From contig JADZDM010000002.1 in assembly GCA_020851035.1 (NCBI GenBank), forward strand, positions 67,995-131,994: DNA of 64,000 nt, written 5' to 3'. This document shows positions 21,645 through 29,986 of the stretch, in pieces. The notes beneath the pieces are model-generated. The model saw only the letters and a program-made list of their open reading frames with translations. It ran no database searches and was not told where the DNA came from. The translations under genes and the position numbers were made by a program. Source of the DNA: Gemmatimonadaceae bacterium (lineage in GTDB: Bacteria; Gemmatimonadota; Gemmatimonadetes; Gemmatimonadales; Gemmatimonadaceae). How positions within the stretch are numbered: the stretch's first letter is position 1; each line of letters opens with the position of its first letter.

Positions 21645-23126
21645 ATGCAGCACGGAATGTTCCGCTATCCCCGCCAGGACCTCATTGCCGGCACGGTGGT
21701 CTTCCTGGTGGCCGTGCCGCTCTGCCTCGGCATCGCGGTGGCCTGCGGCGTGCCGCCGATCTCGGGGCTGGTCGCGGGCATCGCCGGTGGCCTGATCGCC
21801 CCGTGGATCAGCCGCGCACCACAATCGGTGACCGGCCCGGCGGCCGGGCTGACGTCGATCGTGCTGGTGGAGGTGCAGCACCTTGGCGGCCTCGGGCCCT
21901 TCCTCGCCGCCGTCATCGCGGCGGGTGTGCTGCAGGTCGTGCTCGGGGTGCTCCGCACCGGGCGGTTCGCCTCGCTCGTCCCCTCGGCGGTGATCAAGGG
22001 CATGCTGGCCGCGATCGGCATCACGATCATCCTCAAGCAGCTGCCCGTCGCCTTCGGCGCGGGCGGGGGATTCGCGTCGATCGGTGCGCAGTTCACGCCG
22101 GGCGCCCTGGTGCTGGCGGCCATCTCGCTGGCGATCCTGTTCGGCTGGCCGAAGACACCGCTGGCGAAGGTGTCCTGGCTCTCGGCACCGCTGGTGGTGG
22201 TGGTGGTGGCGACGGTGCTGGCGCTCCTGTTCGCCGGCGTGCCGTCACTGGCGCTGCTGCCGACGCATCTCGTGCAGATCCCGCTCGGCAACCCGGGCGA
22301 GCTGTTCGCCGCGCTGCCACGTCCGGAGATCGGCGCGCTGCTGAAGCCGGCCACCTGGGTGGCGGGTGTCACGATCGCGATCGTCGGCAGCATCGAGACG
22401 CTGCTCTCGCTGCAGGCGATCGACCGGCTCGACCCGCTGAAGCGTCGCAGCGCCCCCGATCGCGAGCTGCTGGCGCAGGGCGTGACGAACGCCGTCTCCG
22501 GGTTCCTCGGGGGCCTGCCGGTGACGGCGGTCATCGTGCGCGGTGGCGCGAACGTGGCCGCCGGGGGCCGCGAGCGGCTCTCGGCCCTGACGCACGGCGT
22601 GCTGCTGCTGGTGGCGCTGCTGTTCGCCGGCCCGCTGCTGAACCGCATCCCGCTGGCGGCGCTGGCGGCGATCCTGATCCACGTGGGGCTCAAGCTCTGC
22701 GCACCGGCGCTGTTCCGCTCGCAGTACCGGCTGGGCATGAACCAGTTCGCGCCGTACGTGCTCACGATCGTGGCGATCCTCGCCACCGACCTGCTGAAGG
22801 GGGTGATCGCCGGCATCGTGTTCGGGATCTTCTTCGTGCTGCGCCAGAACTCGCGGGGGGCGATCGTGGCGGCACCGGATGCCGACGGCACCAACCGGGT
22901 GCGCTTCCGCCGCGACGGGACGTTCATCTCGAAGCCGGTGCTGGTGGGCATGCTGGAGACGGTGAAGGATGGCGAGCGCGTGGTGATCGACGGCACCGGC
23001 GAGTTCGTCGACCACGACGTGAAGGAGGTGCTGGCGGAGTTCGTGGAGCGCGCCCACGACCGCAACATCCGCGTGGAGCTGGTGGGGATCGACCTCGCGG
23101 GGGCCACGCCGGGCGGCGGGCACTAG
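21645..23126 (+). CDS. SulP-family anion transporter with C-terminal STAS-like domain
   Basis: A 493-residue inner-membrane protein with about ten to twelve hydrophobic segments. The opening FRYPRQDLIAGTVVFLVAVPLCLGIAVACG is the SulP signature, and SVTGPAAGLTSIVLVEV is the conserved substrate region. After the last membrane segment (IVFGIFFVLRQNSRG) about 85 residues form a short STAS-like domain (ERVVIDGTGEFVDHDVKEVL). SulP proteins carry sulfate, chloride, dicarboxylates or bicarbonate. Because it overlaps dabA by one base, bicarbonate is the likely substrate here; that is inference from context. Confidence 0.88.
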   Translation: MQHGMFRYPRQDLIAGTVVFLVAVPLCLGIAVACGVPPISGLVAGIAGGLIAPWISRAPQSVTGPAAGLTSIVLVEVQHLGGLGPFLAAVIAAGVLQVVLGVLRTGRFASLVPSAVIKGMLAAIGITIILKQLPVAFGAGGGFASIGAQFTPGALVLAAISLAILFGWPKTPLAKVSWLSAPLVVVVVATVLALLFAGVPSLALLPTHLVQIPLGNPGELFAALPRPEIGALLKPATWVAGVTIAIVGSIETLLSLQAIDRLDPLKRRSAPDRELLAQGVTNAVSGFLGGLPVTAVIVRGGANVAAGGRERLSALTHGVLLLVALLFAGPLLNRIPLAALAAILIHVGLKLCAPALFRSQYRLGMNQFAPYVLTIVAILATDLLKGVIAGIVFGIFFVLRQNSRGAIVAAPDADGTNRVRFRRDGTFISKPVLVGMLETVKDGERVVIDGTGEFVDHDVKEVLAEFVERAHDRNIRVELVGIDLAGATPGGGH

Positions 23127-26005
23127 TGCACCAGCATGCGGCACCGCCCGCGGGCGAGACGGGGCTGCAGCGGGCGATCCGGCGCGCGCACGACGTGCTC
23201 CCCGACCAGGGACCGATCGGCGTGTTCGTGCACCACAACACGCTGCACGCCTTCCAGCACCTGCCGTTCCACCAGGGCGTGCAGGAAGGTGCGGCGCTGC
23301 TCGGTGCGCGGCCGTACCTGGACCAACACGAGTTCCGCGCGGCGTGGGCCCGGGGCCGCATCGCGGACGTGGATGTGGCGGCGACCCTGGCGCGGGCACT
23401 GGGCAGCCGCTGTCACGAGCGCGTGACCTTCGGCCTGACGCGCGAGCAGTTCAGCATGGCACTGCTGCGTGACGTGGTGGACGAGGACGACGATGCCGGC
23501 CTCGCGTTCCTGCATGCCCGTGGGCCCGGGACCCTGCACGGGGCGTCGCTCGTCGCGCCCGCGCTGGTGCGGCTGGCGCGCGTGCCGGACGGGTCGGAGC
23601 CGGTGCCGATGCCGGCACGCCGCCATCGCGACGTGCTGGTGGCCCGCGGCGCCGTCGACCCCGACGCAGCGGTCCATGCGGAACTCGCGCGCACATGCGC
23701 CGTCTTCCTCGACCACGGGCAGGCGATGGCCGAGATGCCGAACCGTGAGGCGGGATTCCTGCGCGCCGCGTGCGGGCTGTTCGCCGAGGGGGCGCGCGAA
23801 CCCGCGGGCTGTCCCGGCGTGCGCGCCGACATGCTCGACGTGCTGGCGGCAAGGCGCGACGCGGAGTCGGTGATCGCCGCGTCACTCGAGGCGCTTGGTG
23901 TGGACGAGGCCGACGCCGAGGGTTTCCTGCTGGCCACCGCGCTCGCGCTGCCGGGGTGGGCCGGCATGTTCGCGCGACTCGAGCGCCATCCGGAGGAGAG
24001 CGAGATCCCGGCGCCGGTGCACCTGGCCGACATGCTTGCCGTGCGGCTGCTGCACGAGCGGCGTGCGATCGCGGCGTCCTGCGCGGCGGCGGGACTGCCG
24101 CTGGCGTGGCGCGAACTGCGCGGGCACGCCCCCACGCAACCGGCACGCGCCGCGCACCACGATGCGTGGATCCTGGCCGGCATCGCCGCATCCGCGGGCG
24201 CCGGCGCGACGGAGATCCAGGCGCTCCGTGACGACGAGATCATGGCGTTCCGCGCGGAGGTCGATGCCCTCCCCCGTCTGCAGCGTCGCCGGCTCCTGCA
24301 GGAGGCGTACGAACGGCGCTACCGGCGCCAGGTCCTGGACGGGCTCCACGCACTCCGTCCGCACGTGACACTCGGCGAGCCGGCACACCCGGCGGCGCAG
24401 TTCGTGTTCTGCATCGACGAGCGCGAGGAGTCGCTTCGCCGCGCGATCGAGGAGCAGAGCCCCGACTTCGAGACGTTCGGCGTGGCGGGGTTCTTCGGGG
24501 TGGCGATCGACTACCGCGGCCTGTACGACGACGAGCCAGCCGCACACTGCCCGGTGGTGATCACGCCGGCGCATGAGGTGCACGAGTCGGCGGTGGACAC
24601 CGAGCAGCACTGGCACCTGCGGCGCTCCGGCCTGCGCGACCGCTGGCGTGCGGCATCGCGCATGGTGCACCGGCAATCGCGCACGCTGAGCGGGGGCGCG
24701 GGGCTCTCGCTTCTGCTGGGGCCCATCGCGGCAGCGCTGGCGCTGTCACGGGTGGTGGCTCCACGGACGACGCTGGCCATGGCCGACAGCGCGCGGGAGC
24801 GGTTCGCGCCGCGTCCCAGCACACGCCTGAGCGCGCTGCGCGACGAGAGCGGTGACGTGCCGGGCCGGTCGGAACGTGGCAAGCTGGTGGGCTTCTCGCT
24901 GGACGAGGCGGTGGATCGTGTCGGCAGCGTGCTGCGCGCGCTGGGCATGACCGAGCGGTTCGCACCGGTGGTGGTGGTGCTTGGCCACGGCTCGACGAGC
25001 CTGAACAATCCACACGAGTCGGCGCACGACTGCGGTGCCTGCGGTGGCCGTCGCGGCGGCGGCAATGCGCGCCTGTTCGCGGAGATGGCGAACCAGGCGG
25101 GGGTGCGCCGGTCCCTCGCGGCGCAGGGGCTGGCCATCCCCGACACCACCTGGTTCATCGGTGGCCTGCACGACACCGCGAGCGACGACGTGACGCTGTA
25201 CGACCTGGAGTACATGCCGGTGGGCCACGCCGCCGCATTCCAGCGTGCCCACGACGCCCTCGACGCCGCGCGGCGCGAGAGCGCGGCCGAGCGGTGCCGG
25301 CGATTCGAGAACGCCCCGCTCGGCATCACGCCCGATGCCGCGCTGCGTCACGTCGAGGGACGGGCGTCGCACCTGGCGCAGCCGCGGCCCGAATACGGAC
25401 ACTGCACGAACTCCATCGCCATCGTCGGCCGGCGGACGATCTCGCGCGGGCTGCACCTCGACCGCCGCGCGTTCCTGGTGAGCTACGATCCGCTCGCGGA
25501 CGAGGATGCGGCGATCCTGACGCGCATCCTGGCGGCCGTCGGGCCGGTGGGTGCCGGCATCAACCTCGAGTACTACTTCTCGTCGGTGGACAACGAACGG
25601 TACGGCTGCGGCACCAAGCTGCCGCACAACGTGACCGGCCTCGTGGGCGTGATGTCAGGCCACCAGGGTGACCTTCGCACCGGCCTGCCGCGCCAGATGG
25701 TGGAGATCCACGAGCCCGTGCGCCTGCTGCTGATCGTGGACGCCACCCCCGAGGCGCTGCTGACCGTGGCCTCGCGGGTGCCGGAGGTGGCCGAGCTGGT
25801 GGTGAACGAGTGGGTGCAACTCGTCTCGTGCGATCCGCAGGGCGGTGCCCTCGCGATCTTCGAGGACGGTCGTTTCGTGCCGTACACGCCCGGCACCGAC
25901 GCGGTGCCGCGTGTGGCCCGGTCACGTGACTGGCACATGCAACATCGCGACATGCTCCCGCCGGCGATCGTGAACGATGCACTCCGTCGTGGTGGCGCGC
26001 GATGA
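23126..26005 (+). CDS. dabA: DabA (DUF2309), inorganic carbon accumulation subunit
   Basis: Soluble zinc subunit of the DAB system, thought to convert CO2 to bicarbonate in a vectorial, energy-coupled way with DabB at the membrane. The 959-residue protein shows the carbonic-anhydrase-like site: Cys429 and Asp431 in VFCIDEREES, His621 in VLGHGSTSLNN and Cys636 in HDCGACGG. The 2- and 15-residue spacings match those known for the Halothiobacillus protein. The N-terminal GPIGVFVHHNTLHAFQHLPFH is also conserved in DUF2309. GTG at 23126 overlaps the sulP stop; the frame stays open further upstream but that lies inside sulP. An ATGA overlap leads to dabB. Confidence 0.95.
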   Translation: MHQHAAPPAGETGLQRAIRRAHDVLPDQGPIGVFVHHNTLHAFQHLPFHQGVQEGAALLGARPYLDQHEFRAAWARGRIADVDVAATLARALGSRCHERVTFGLTREQFSMALLRDVVDEDDDAGLAFLHARGPGTLHGASLVAPALVRLARVPDGSEPVPMPARRHRDVLVARGAVDPDAAVHAELARTCAVFLDHGQAMAEMPNREAGFLRAACGLFAEGAREPAGCPGVRADMLDVLAARRDAESVIAASLEALGVDEADAEGFLLATALALPGWAGMFARLERHPEESEIPAPVHLADMLAVRLLHERRAIAASCAAAGLPLAWRELRGHAPTQPARAAHHDAWILAGIAASAGAGATEIQALRDDEIMAFRAEVDALPRLQRRRLLQEAYERRYRRQVLDGLHALRPHVTLGEPAHPAAQFVFCIDEREESLRRAIEEQSPDFETFGVAGFFGVAIDYRGLYDDEPAAHCPVVITPAHEVHESAVDTEQHWHLRRSGLRDRWRAASRMVHRQSRTLSGGAGLSLLLGPIAAALALSRVVAPRTTLAMADSARERFAPRPSTRLSALRDESGDVPGRSERGKLVGFSLDEAVDRVGSVLRALGMTERFAPVVVVLGHGSTSLNNPHESAHDCGACGGRRGGGNARLFAEMANQAGVRRSLAAQGLAIPDTTWFIGGLHDTASDDVTLYDLEYMPVGHAAAFQRAHDALDAARRESAAERCRRFENAPLGITPDAALRHVEGRASHLAQPRPEYGHCTNSIAIVGRRTISRGLHLDRRAFLVSYDPLADEDAAILTRILAAVGPVGAGINLEYYFSSVDNERYGCGTKLPHNVTGLVGVMSGHQGDLRTGLPRQMVEIHEPVRLLLIVDATPEALLTVASRVPEVAELVVNEWVQLVSCDPQGGALAIFEDGRFVPYTPGTDAVPRVARSRDWHMQHRDMLPPAIVNDALRRGGAR

Positions 26006-27321
26006 CGGCCGCACTCGCCGCCGCGGAGGCGCTCCGGCACGCCGTCACCGTCGCCGTGGCCGCCCCGCTCGCGATGGCGCTGGTGGTCGGGCTGCTGCTC
26101 CTGGCGGGGCCCCGCTGGCTGCCGGAGGCGGTGGTGTCGCGGCTCGTCACGGCCGGGTTGGTCCTGTCCGCGCTGGCGGCGGCATGTGCCGCGATCCTGC
26201 ACGTCGCCTTTCCAGGGGCCGTACCGGGGGGCAACATCGACTACGGCGACTGGCTGGCGGTGGGCAGCTACTCAGTGCCGATCGTGGCGCTGGTGGATGG
26301 CCTGGCGCTGGCGTTCTCGCTGCTGGCTGCCACGCTGACGGCGCTGGTCGCGCGCTTCTCCCAGACGTACCTGCACCGTGAGGCCGGGTTCGCGCGCTTC
26401 TACGTGCTGCTCGGCATGTTCGCCGGCGGGGCACAGCTGGTGGCGTTCGCCGGTGCACTCGACGTGCTGTTCGCGGGGTGGGAACTGATCGGCATCGCCT
26501 CGGCGCTGTTCATCGGCTTCTTCCATGAACGCGAGGAGCCCGTGCGCTCCTCGCTCCGCGCCTTCGCGACGTATCGCCTCTGCGATGTCGGCCTGCTGAT
26601 CGCGATCGTGAGTGCGCACGAGGTGCTGGGGTCCACGCGCCTGTCCGCGCTGGGCGGCGCCGGCGCGCTGCCCTTCCCCGAGGCGGAGACGCTGGCGCTG
26701 CTCTTCCTCGTGGCGGCGATGGGGAAGTCCGCCCAGCTGCCGTTCTCGGGCTGGCTGCCGCGCGCGATGGAGGGCCCGACGCCGTCGAGTGCGCTGTTCT
26801 ACGGCGCGATCTCGATCCACGCCGGCCTGTACCTGATGCTGCGGGTGAGCGCGGTGATCGACGTCGCGCCGGTGGCGGCGGGCGCCGGCGTGGTGGTCGG
26901 AGTCGCGACGGCGCTCTACGCCGCCGCGGTGGCGCGCGTGCACACCGACGCGAAGGGTGCCCTGGCCCACGCGACGCTCTCGCAGATCGGGCTCATCCTG
27001 GCCGAGATCTGCCTCGGCCTGACGACGCTCGCGGTGGTGCACCTCGTCTGCCATGCGCTGCTGCGCGCCTACCAGTACCTGCGCGCGCCGAACATGCTGC
27101 ACGACGTGCATCAGCATGGGCACTTCGAGCATGGCCGGATGCCGCTGGCCGGTGTCGCGCCCCGTTTCGCGGCGCGCACCTACAGCGCGGCGGTGCACCG
27201 GCTGCGCCTGGACGAGCGGATCGACGCGGCCATCCGGCCCGTGCTCCGCCTGTCGCGCGCATTGGCGCGCCTGGATGACCGGGTGAGCGGCATCACCGAC
27301 CACGGGCCGAGGCCAGGGTGA
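26002..27321 (+). CDS. dabB: DabB, NuoL/MrpA-like membrane subunit
   Basis: Cation-conducting membrane partner of DabA, from the NuoL/antiporter family. The 439-residue protein has about twelve hydrophobic segments and keeps the charged residues used for proton transfer: Glu161 in LFAGWELIGI, Lys242 in AAMGKSAQLPFSGWLPRAMEGPTP and Lys318 in HTDAKGALAHATLSQIG. A histidine-rich loop (DVHQHGHFEHGR) follows, typical of DabB-type proteins. It overlaps dabA (ATGA) and the next gene (GTGA), so stoichiometric translation is likely. Without dabA next door it could be called an Mrp or NADH dehydrogenase subunit; the context decides. Confidence 0.92.
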   Translation: MTAALAAAEALRHAVTVAVAAPLAMALVVGLLLLAGPRWLPEAVVSRLVTAGLVLSALAAACAAILHVAFPGAVPGGNIDYGDWLAVGSYSVPIVALVDGLALAFSLLAATLTALVARFSQTYLHREAGFARFYVLLGMFAGGAQLVAFAGALDVLFAGWELIGIASALFIGFFHEREEPVRSSLRAFATYRLCDVGLLIAIVSAHEVLGSTRLSALGGAGALPFPEAETLALLFLVAAMGKSAQLPFSGWLPRAMEGPTPSSALFYGAISIHAGLYLMLRVSAVIDVAPVAAGAGVVVGVATALYAAAVARVHTDAKGALAHATLSQIGLILAEICLGLTTLAVVHLVCHALLRAYQYLRAPNMLHDVHQHGHFEHGRMPLAGVAPRFAARTYSAAVHRLRLDERIDAAIRPVLRLSRALARLDDRVSGITDHGPRPG

Positions 27322-28448
27322 CCGCGGCCATCGACGCACCGGCGTTGCTGGCGCCGGGCACCGTGGCCGCGCCCGTGCTGATCATCGCGTGCGCCATGAC
27401 CCTCCTGTTCGCGCCGCACGTCGCCTTGCGGAAGCGCAGCGGCTGGCCGGGCGAGATCGCGCTCGCGCTGCTGATGATCGCGTCTCTGGCCACCAGCAAC
27501 GGCGCGCTCAGCTTCGGTGCGACGGCAGCGACGGCGCTGGTGATCGCCTTCGAGGCGCGCCGCCGCTCGATGGGGGCCGCGCTGACCTTCGGCCTGAGCG
27601 GCGTGTCGCTGATCCTCGGTGCGGTGGCGATGGCCTCGGGCCACGGCGGGCTCGCGTTCGCGGCCTCGATGCTGTCGTTCGGCCTGCGGGTGGGGGTGTT
27701 CCCGCTGCACGGCGGCGTGGGCAGCCTCACGCACCGGAGCCTCACGCTGCAGCTCCAGCAGCTCGCCACCCTGCCGACGTCCGTCTTCGTGCACCTGCGG
27801 TTCGTGGATCACGAACCCATCGCCTGGGCCACGGCGCCGTGGCTGGTGGCCATCGGCACCGCGTCGGCGCTCTGTTTCGGGCTGGTGGCGCTGGCCCAGA
27901 CGTCGCTGCGCGGCCTGCTGCGCGCCTCGGTGCTGATGCACGGCGGGATGTTGTTCGCGGCGGTGGGCGCGGCGGGCCGCGGCAATCACGCCGCCGCGCT
28001 GCTCGTCTCCATCACCCTCGGCCTCGCGATCAGCGGGCTGGGGATCATGCTGGCCTCACTGCAGGCGCGCGTGGGACCGCTGGATGACCTGGCACCGGGC
28101 GGCCGGGCGCGCGCCTTCCCGCGCCTGGCGGCGGGGGTCGCGCTCTTCGGCGGTGCGGCCGTCGGGATGCCGGGCACGTCCGGCTTCATCGCCGACGACC
28201 TGCTGCTGCATGCGCTCTGGGGCGTGAATGCACCGAGCGCGATCATCATGATCATCGCCAGCGCGCTGCTGGCGGTGGCCACGCTGCGCACCTTCTCGCT
28301 CTCGTTCCTCGGCACGCCGGTGCGGCTGCTGGCGCCGGATCTCGACGGGGCCGAGCGGATCGTGCTCGCGCTGCTGGTCACCTGGCTGGTGCTGCTCGGG
28401 CTCTGGCCCGGGGTGCTGGTGGACAGCGCCACGGCCCTGCTGCGCTAG
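27318..28448 (+). CDS. NuoM/NuoN-like second membrane subunit of the DAB operon
   Basis: A 376-residue polytopic protein of the proton-conducting complex I/antiporter superfamily, starting at GTG that overlaps the dabB stop. About eleven hydrophobic segments are seen. The segments aligned with key sites are altered: SFGLRVGVFPLHGG has Arg124 where NuoL/M proteins have lysine, and LRGLLRASVLMHGGML has Arg198 and Arg202 where DabB has Lys318; no TM5-type Glu in a WEL context was found. It may be a structural or regulatory partner rather than a pump. Its stop overlaps that of the convergent kinase gene (CTAG). Confidence 0.8.
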   Translation: MTAAIDAPALLAPGTVAAPVLIIACAMTLLFAPHVALRKRSGWPGEIALALLMIASLATSNGALSFGATAATALVIAFEARRRSMGAALTFGLSGVSLILGAVAMASGHGGLAFAASMLSFGLRVGVFPLHGGVGSLTHRSLTLQLQQLATLPTSVFVHLRFVDHEPIAWATAPWLVAIGTASALCFGLVALAQTSLRGLLRASVLMHGGMLFAAVGAAGRGNHAAALLVSITLGLAISGLGIMLASLQARVGPLDDLAPGGRARAFPRLAAGVALFGGAAVGMPGTSGFIADDLLLHALWGVNAPSAIIMIIASALLAVATLRTFSLSFLGTPVRLLAPDLDGAERIVLALLVTWLVLLGLWPGVLVDSATALLR

Positions 28449-29986
28449 GGCGTCGGCCCGCCGGCGGCTGGCACGATCCGCGGCAGCGTCACCTCGAACT
28501 CGCTTCCCGGGGCCGGCACGCGGTTGCGCGCCGTGACGGTGCCGCCGTGCGCCGTGACGAGTTCGCGGACCACGGTCAGGCCGATGCCCAGGCCACTGCC
28601 CGCGGCGGCCGCGTGCGGATCCTGCGAGAAGAGGTCGAAGATGCGCGGCAGCACGTCGGGCTCGATGCCGGACCCGGTGTCGGTGACCAGCACGACGACG
28701 CTGGCCGGTGTGACGGTGCACGACAGCGCGATGGCCCCACCGTGCGGGGTGTACTTGGAGGCGTTGTCGAGCAGGTTGGTGACCACCTGCGTGAGCCGCG
28801 TGCGATCGGCGCTCAGCCACAGCGGCTCGGCCGGCAGGAGTGCGGTGAACTGCTGCAGGCGGAGGTCCATCGCCGGCCGGCAGGCGGCCATCGCGTCGGT
28901 GAGCACGTCGGACAGGTCGAGCCGTTCGACGTTGAGCCGCAGCTTGCCGGTGGAGATGCGGGTGAGGTCGAGCAGGTCGTCCACCATGCGCGACATGTGA
29001 GTCACCTGCCGCTCGATGATGGCCTGGAGGCGCGGGAGGTTCACGTCCTCGCTGCGGGAGGCGCCGAGCAGCATCGAGACGGTGCGCATCGGCGCCAGCG
29101 GATTGCGGAGCTCGTGGGCGAGCATGGCCATGAACTCCGACTGCCGCAGGCGGGTCGCCTCGGCGTGGGCCTGCATCGCCTGCGCGCTGAGCGCCGCCAG
29201 CACGAGCTGTTCGTTCGCCTCGCGGAGCTGTGCCGTGCGCCACTCGTGCTCGGCGGTGGCGGCATCGACCCGCAGCACCGGCATGCGCACCGGCAGGGGC
29301 GCTGGGGCCTCGCCGGCCGCCTGGTGGAATGCGAACCCGCCGGGGTGCAGCCGCTTGGCGCGGTACATCGCGGCATCCGCCATCGCGATCAGCTCACGCG
29401 GATCCTCGCCGTCATCGGGAAAGAGGCTGATGCCGATGCTGCAGGTGAGGCGGACGACGCAGTCACCGTGCGGCGACGGCACGCCCAGCGCCGCCATCAC
29501 CTTCTCGGCGATCGGCAGGACGTCACCGGGTGAGGCCAGGTCCGGGAGCAGGAGCACGAACTCGTCGCCGCCATGCCGGCTCACCGTGTCGCCGGTGCGC
29601 ACGGCCCCCACCAGCGCGGTGGCGGCCGTGCGCAGCACGTCATCCCCCGCCGCGTGGCCGAGCGTGTCGTTCACCTGCTTGAAGTTGTCGAGGTCGATGA
29701 ACAGCACCGCGAGATGGGTGCCGTGCCGGTGCGCCGCCGCGGCGGCCTGCGCGAAGCGGTCGAGCATCAGCGTCCGGGCGGGCAACCCCGTGAGAGCATC
29801 GAGCTCCGCCGCGCGTGCCGCCTCGTCACTGGCGCGCGAGGACGCGTCGGCAATGCCCTGCGCCTCGATCACGGCGAGGACGAGCCGCTCGTTCATGTCA
29901 CGCAGCGCGAGGAAGCGCCGCGCCATGTGTGCGTCGGTGGGGTGGCCGTCGCTGGCGTCCCCCCCGGCGTTCGACGCTGCCGTCAT
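28445..29986 (-). CDS. GGDEF-histidine kinase fusion
   Basis: A 513-residue soluble protein with two signalling enzymes in one chain. Residues about 60-225 are a diguanylate cyclase: DALTGLPARTLMLDRF, FIDLDNFKQVNDTLGH, and an intact GGDEF at 139-143 in RHGGDEFVLLL, with an RTGD inhibition site exactly five residues before it. After a linker (EHEWRTAQLREANEQLVLA, likely coiled coil) comes a HisKA domain with His291 in MLAHELRNPLAP and an ATPase domain (NLLDNASKYTP, DTGSGIEPDV, GSGLGIGL). So both c-di-GMP synthesis and phosphotransfer look possible. No membrane segment or receiver. Overlaps the KaiC-like gene by ATGA. Confidence 0.92.
   Translation of the reverse strand: MTAASNAGGDASDGHPTDAHMARRFLALRDMNERLVLAVIEAQGIADASSRASDEAARAAELDALTGLPARTLMLDRFAQAAAAAHRHGTHLAVLFIDLDNFKQVNDTLGHAAGDDVLRTAATALVGAVRTGDTVSRHGGDEFVLLLPDLASPGDVLPIAEKVMAALGVPSPHGDCVVRLTCSIGISLFPDDGEDPRELIAMADAAMYRAKRLHPGGFAFHQAAGEAPAPLPVRMPVLRVDAATAEHEWRTAQLREANEQLVLAALSAQAMQAHAEATRLRQSEFMAMLAHELRNPLAPMRTVSMLLGASRSEDVNLPRLQAIIERQVTHMSRMVDDLLDLTRISTGKLRLNVERLDLSDVLTDAMAACRPAMDLRLQQFTALLPAEPLWLSADRTRLTQVVTNLLDNASKYTPHGGAIALSCTVTPASVVVLVTDTGSGIEPDVLPRIFDLFSQDPHAAAAGSGLGIGLTVVRELVTAHGGTVTARNRVPAPGSEFEVTLPRIVPAAGGPTP

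Noticed and set aside
21584-23125. In-frame upstream extension of dabA by about 514 codons
   Set aside because: It overlaps the whole SulP gene in another frame and lacks any family similarity; DabA similarity begins after the GTG at 23126.
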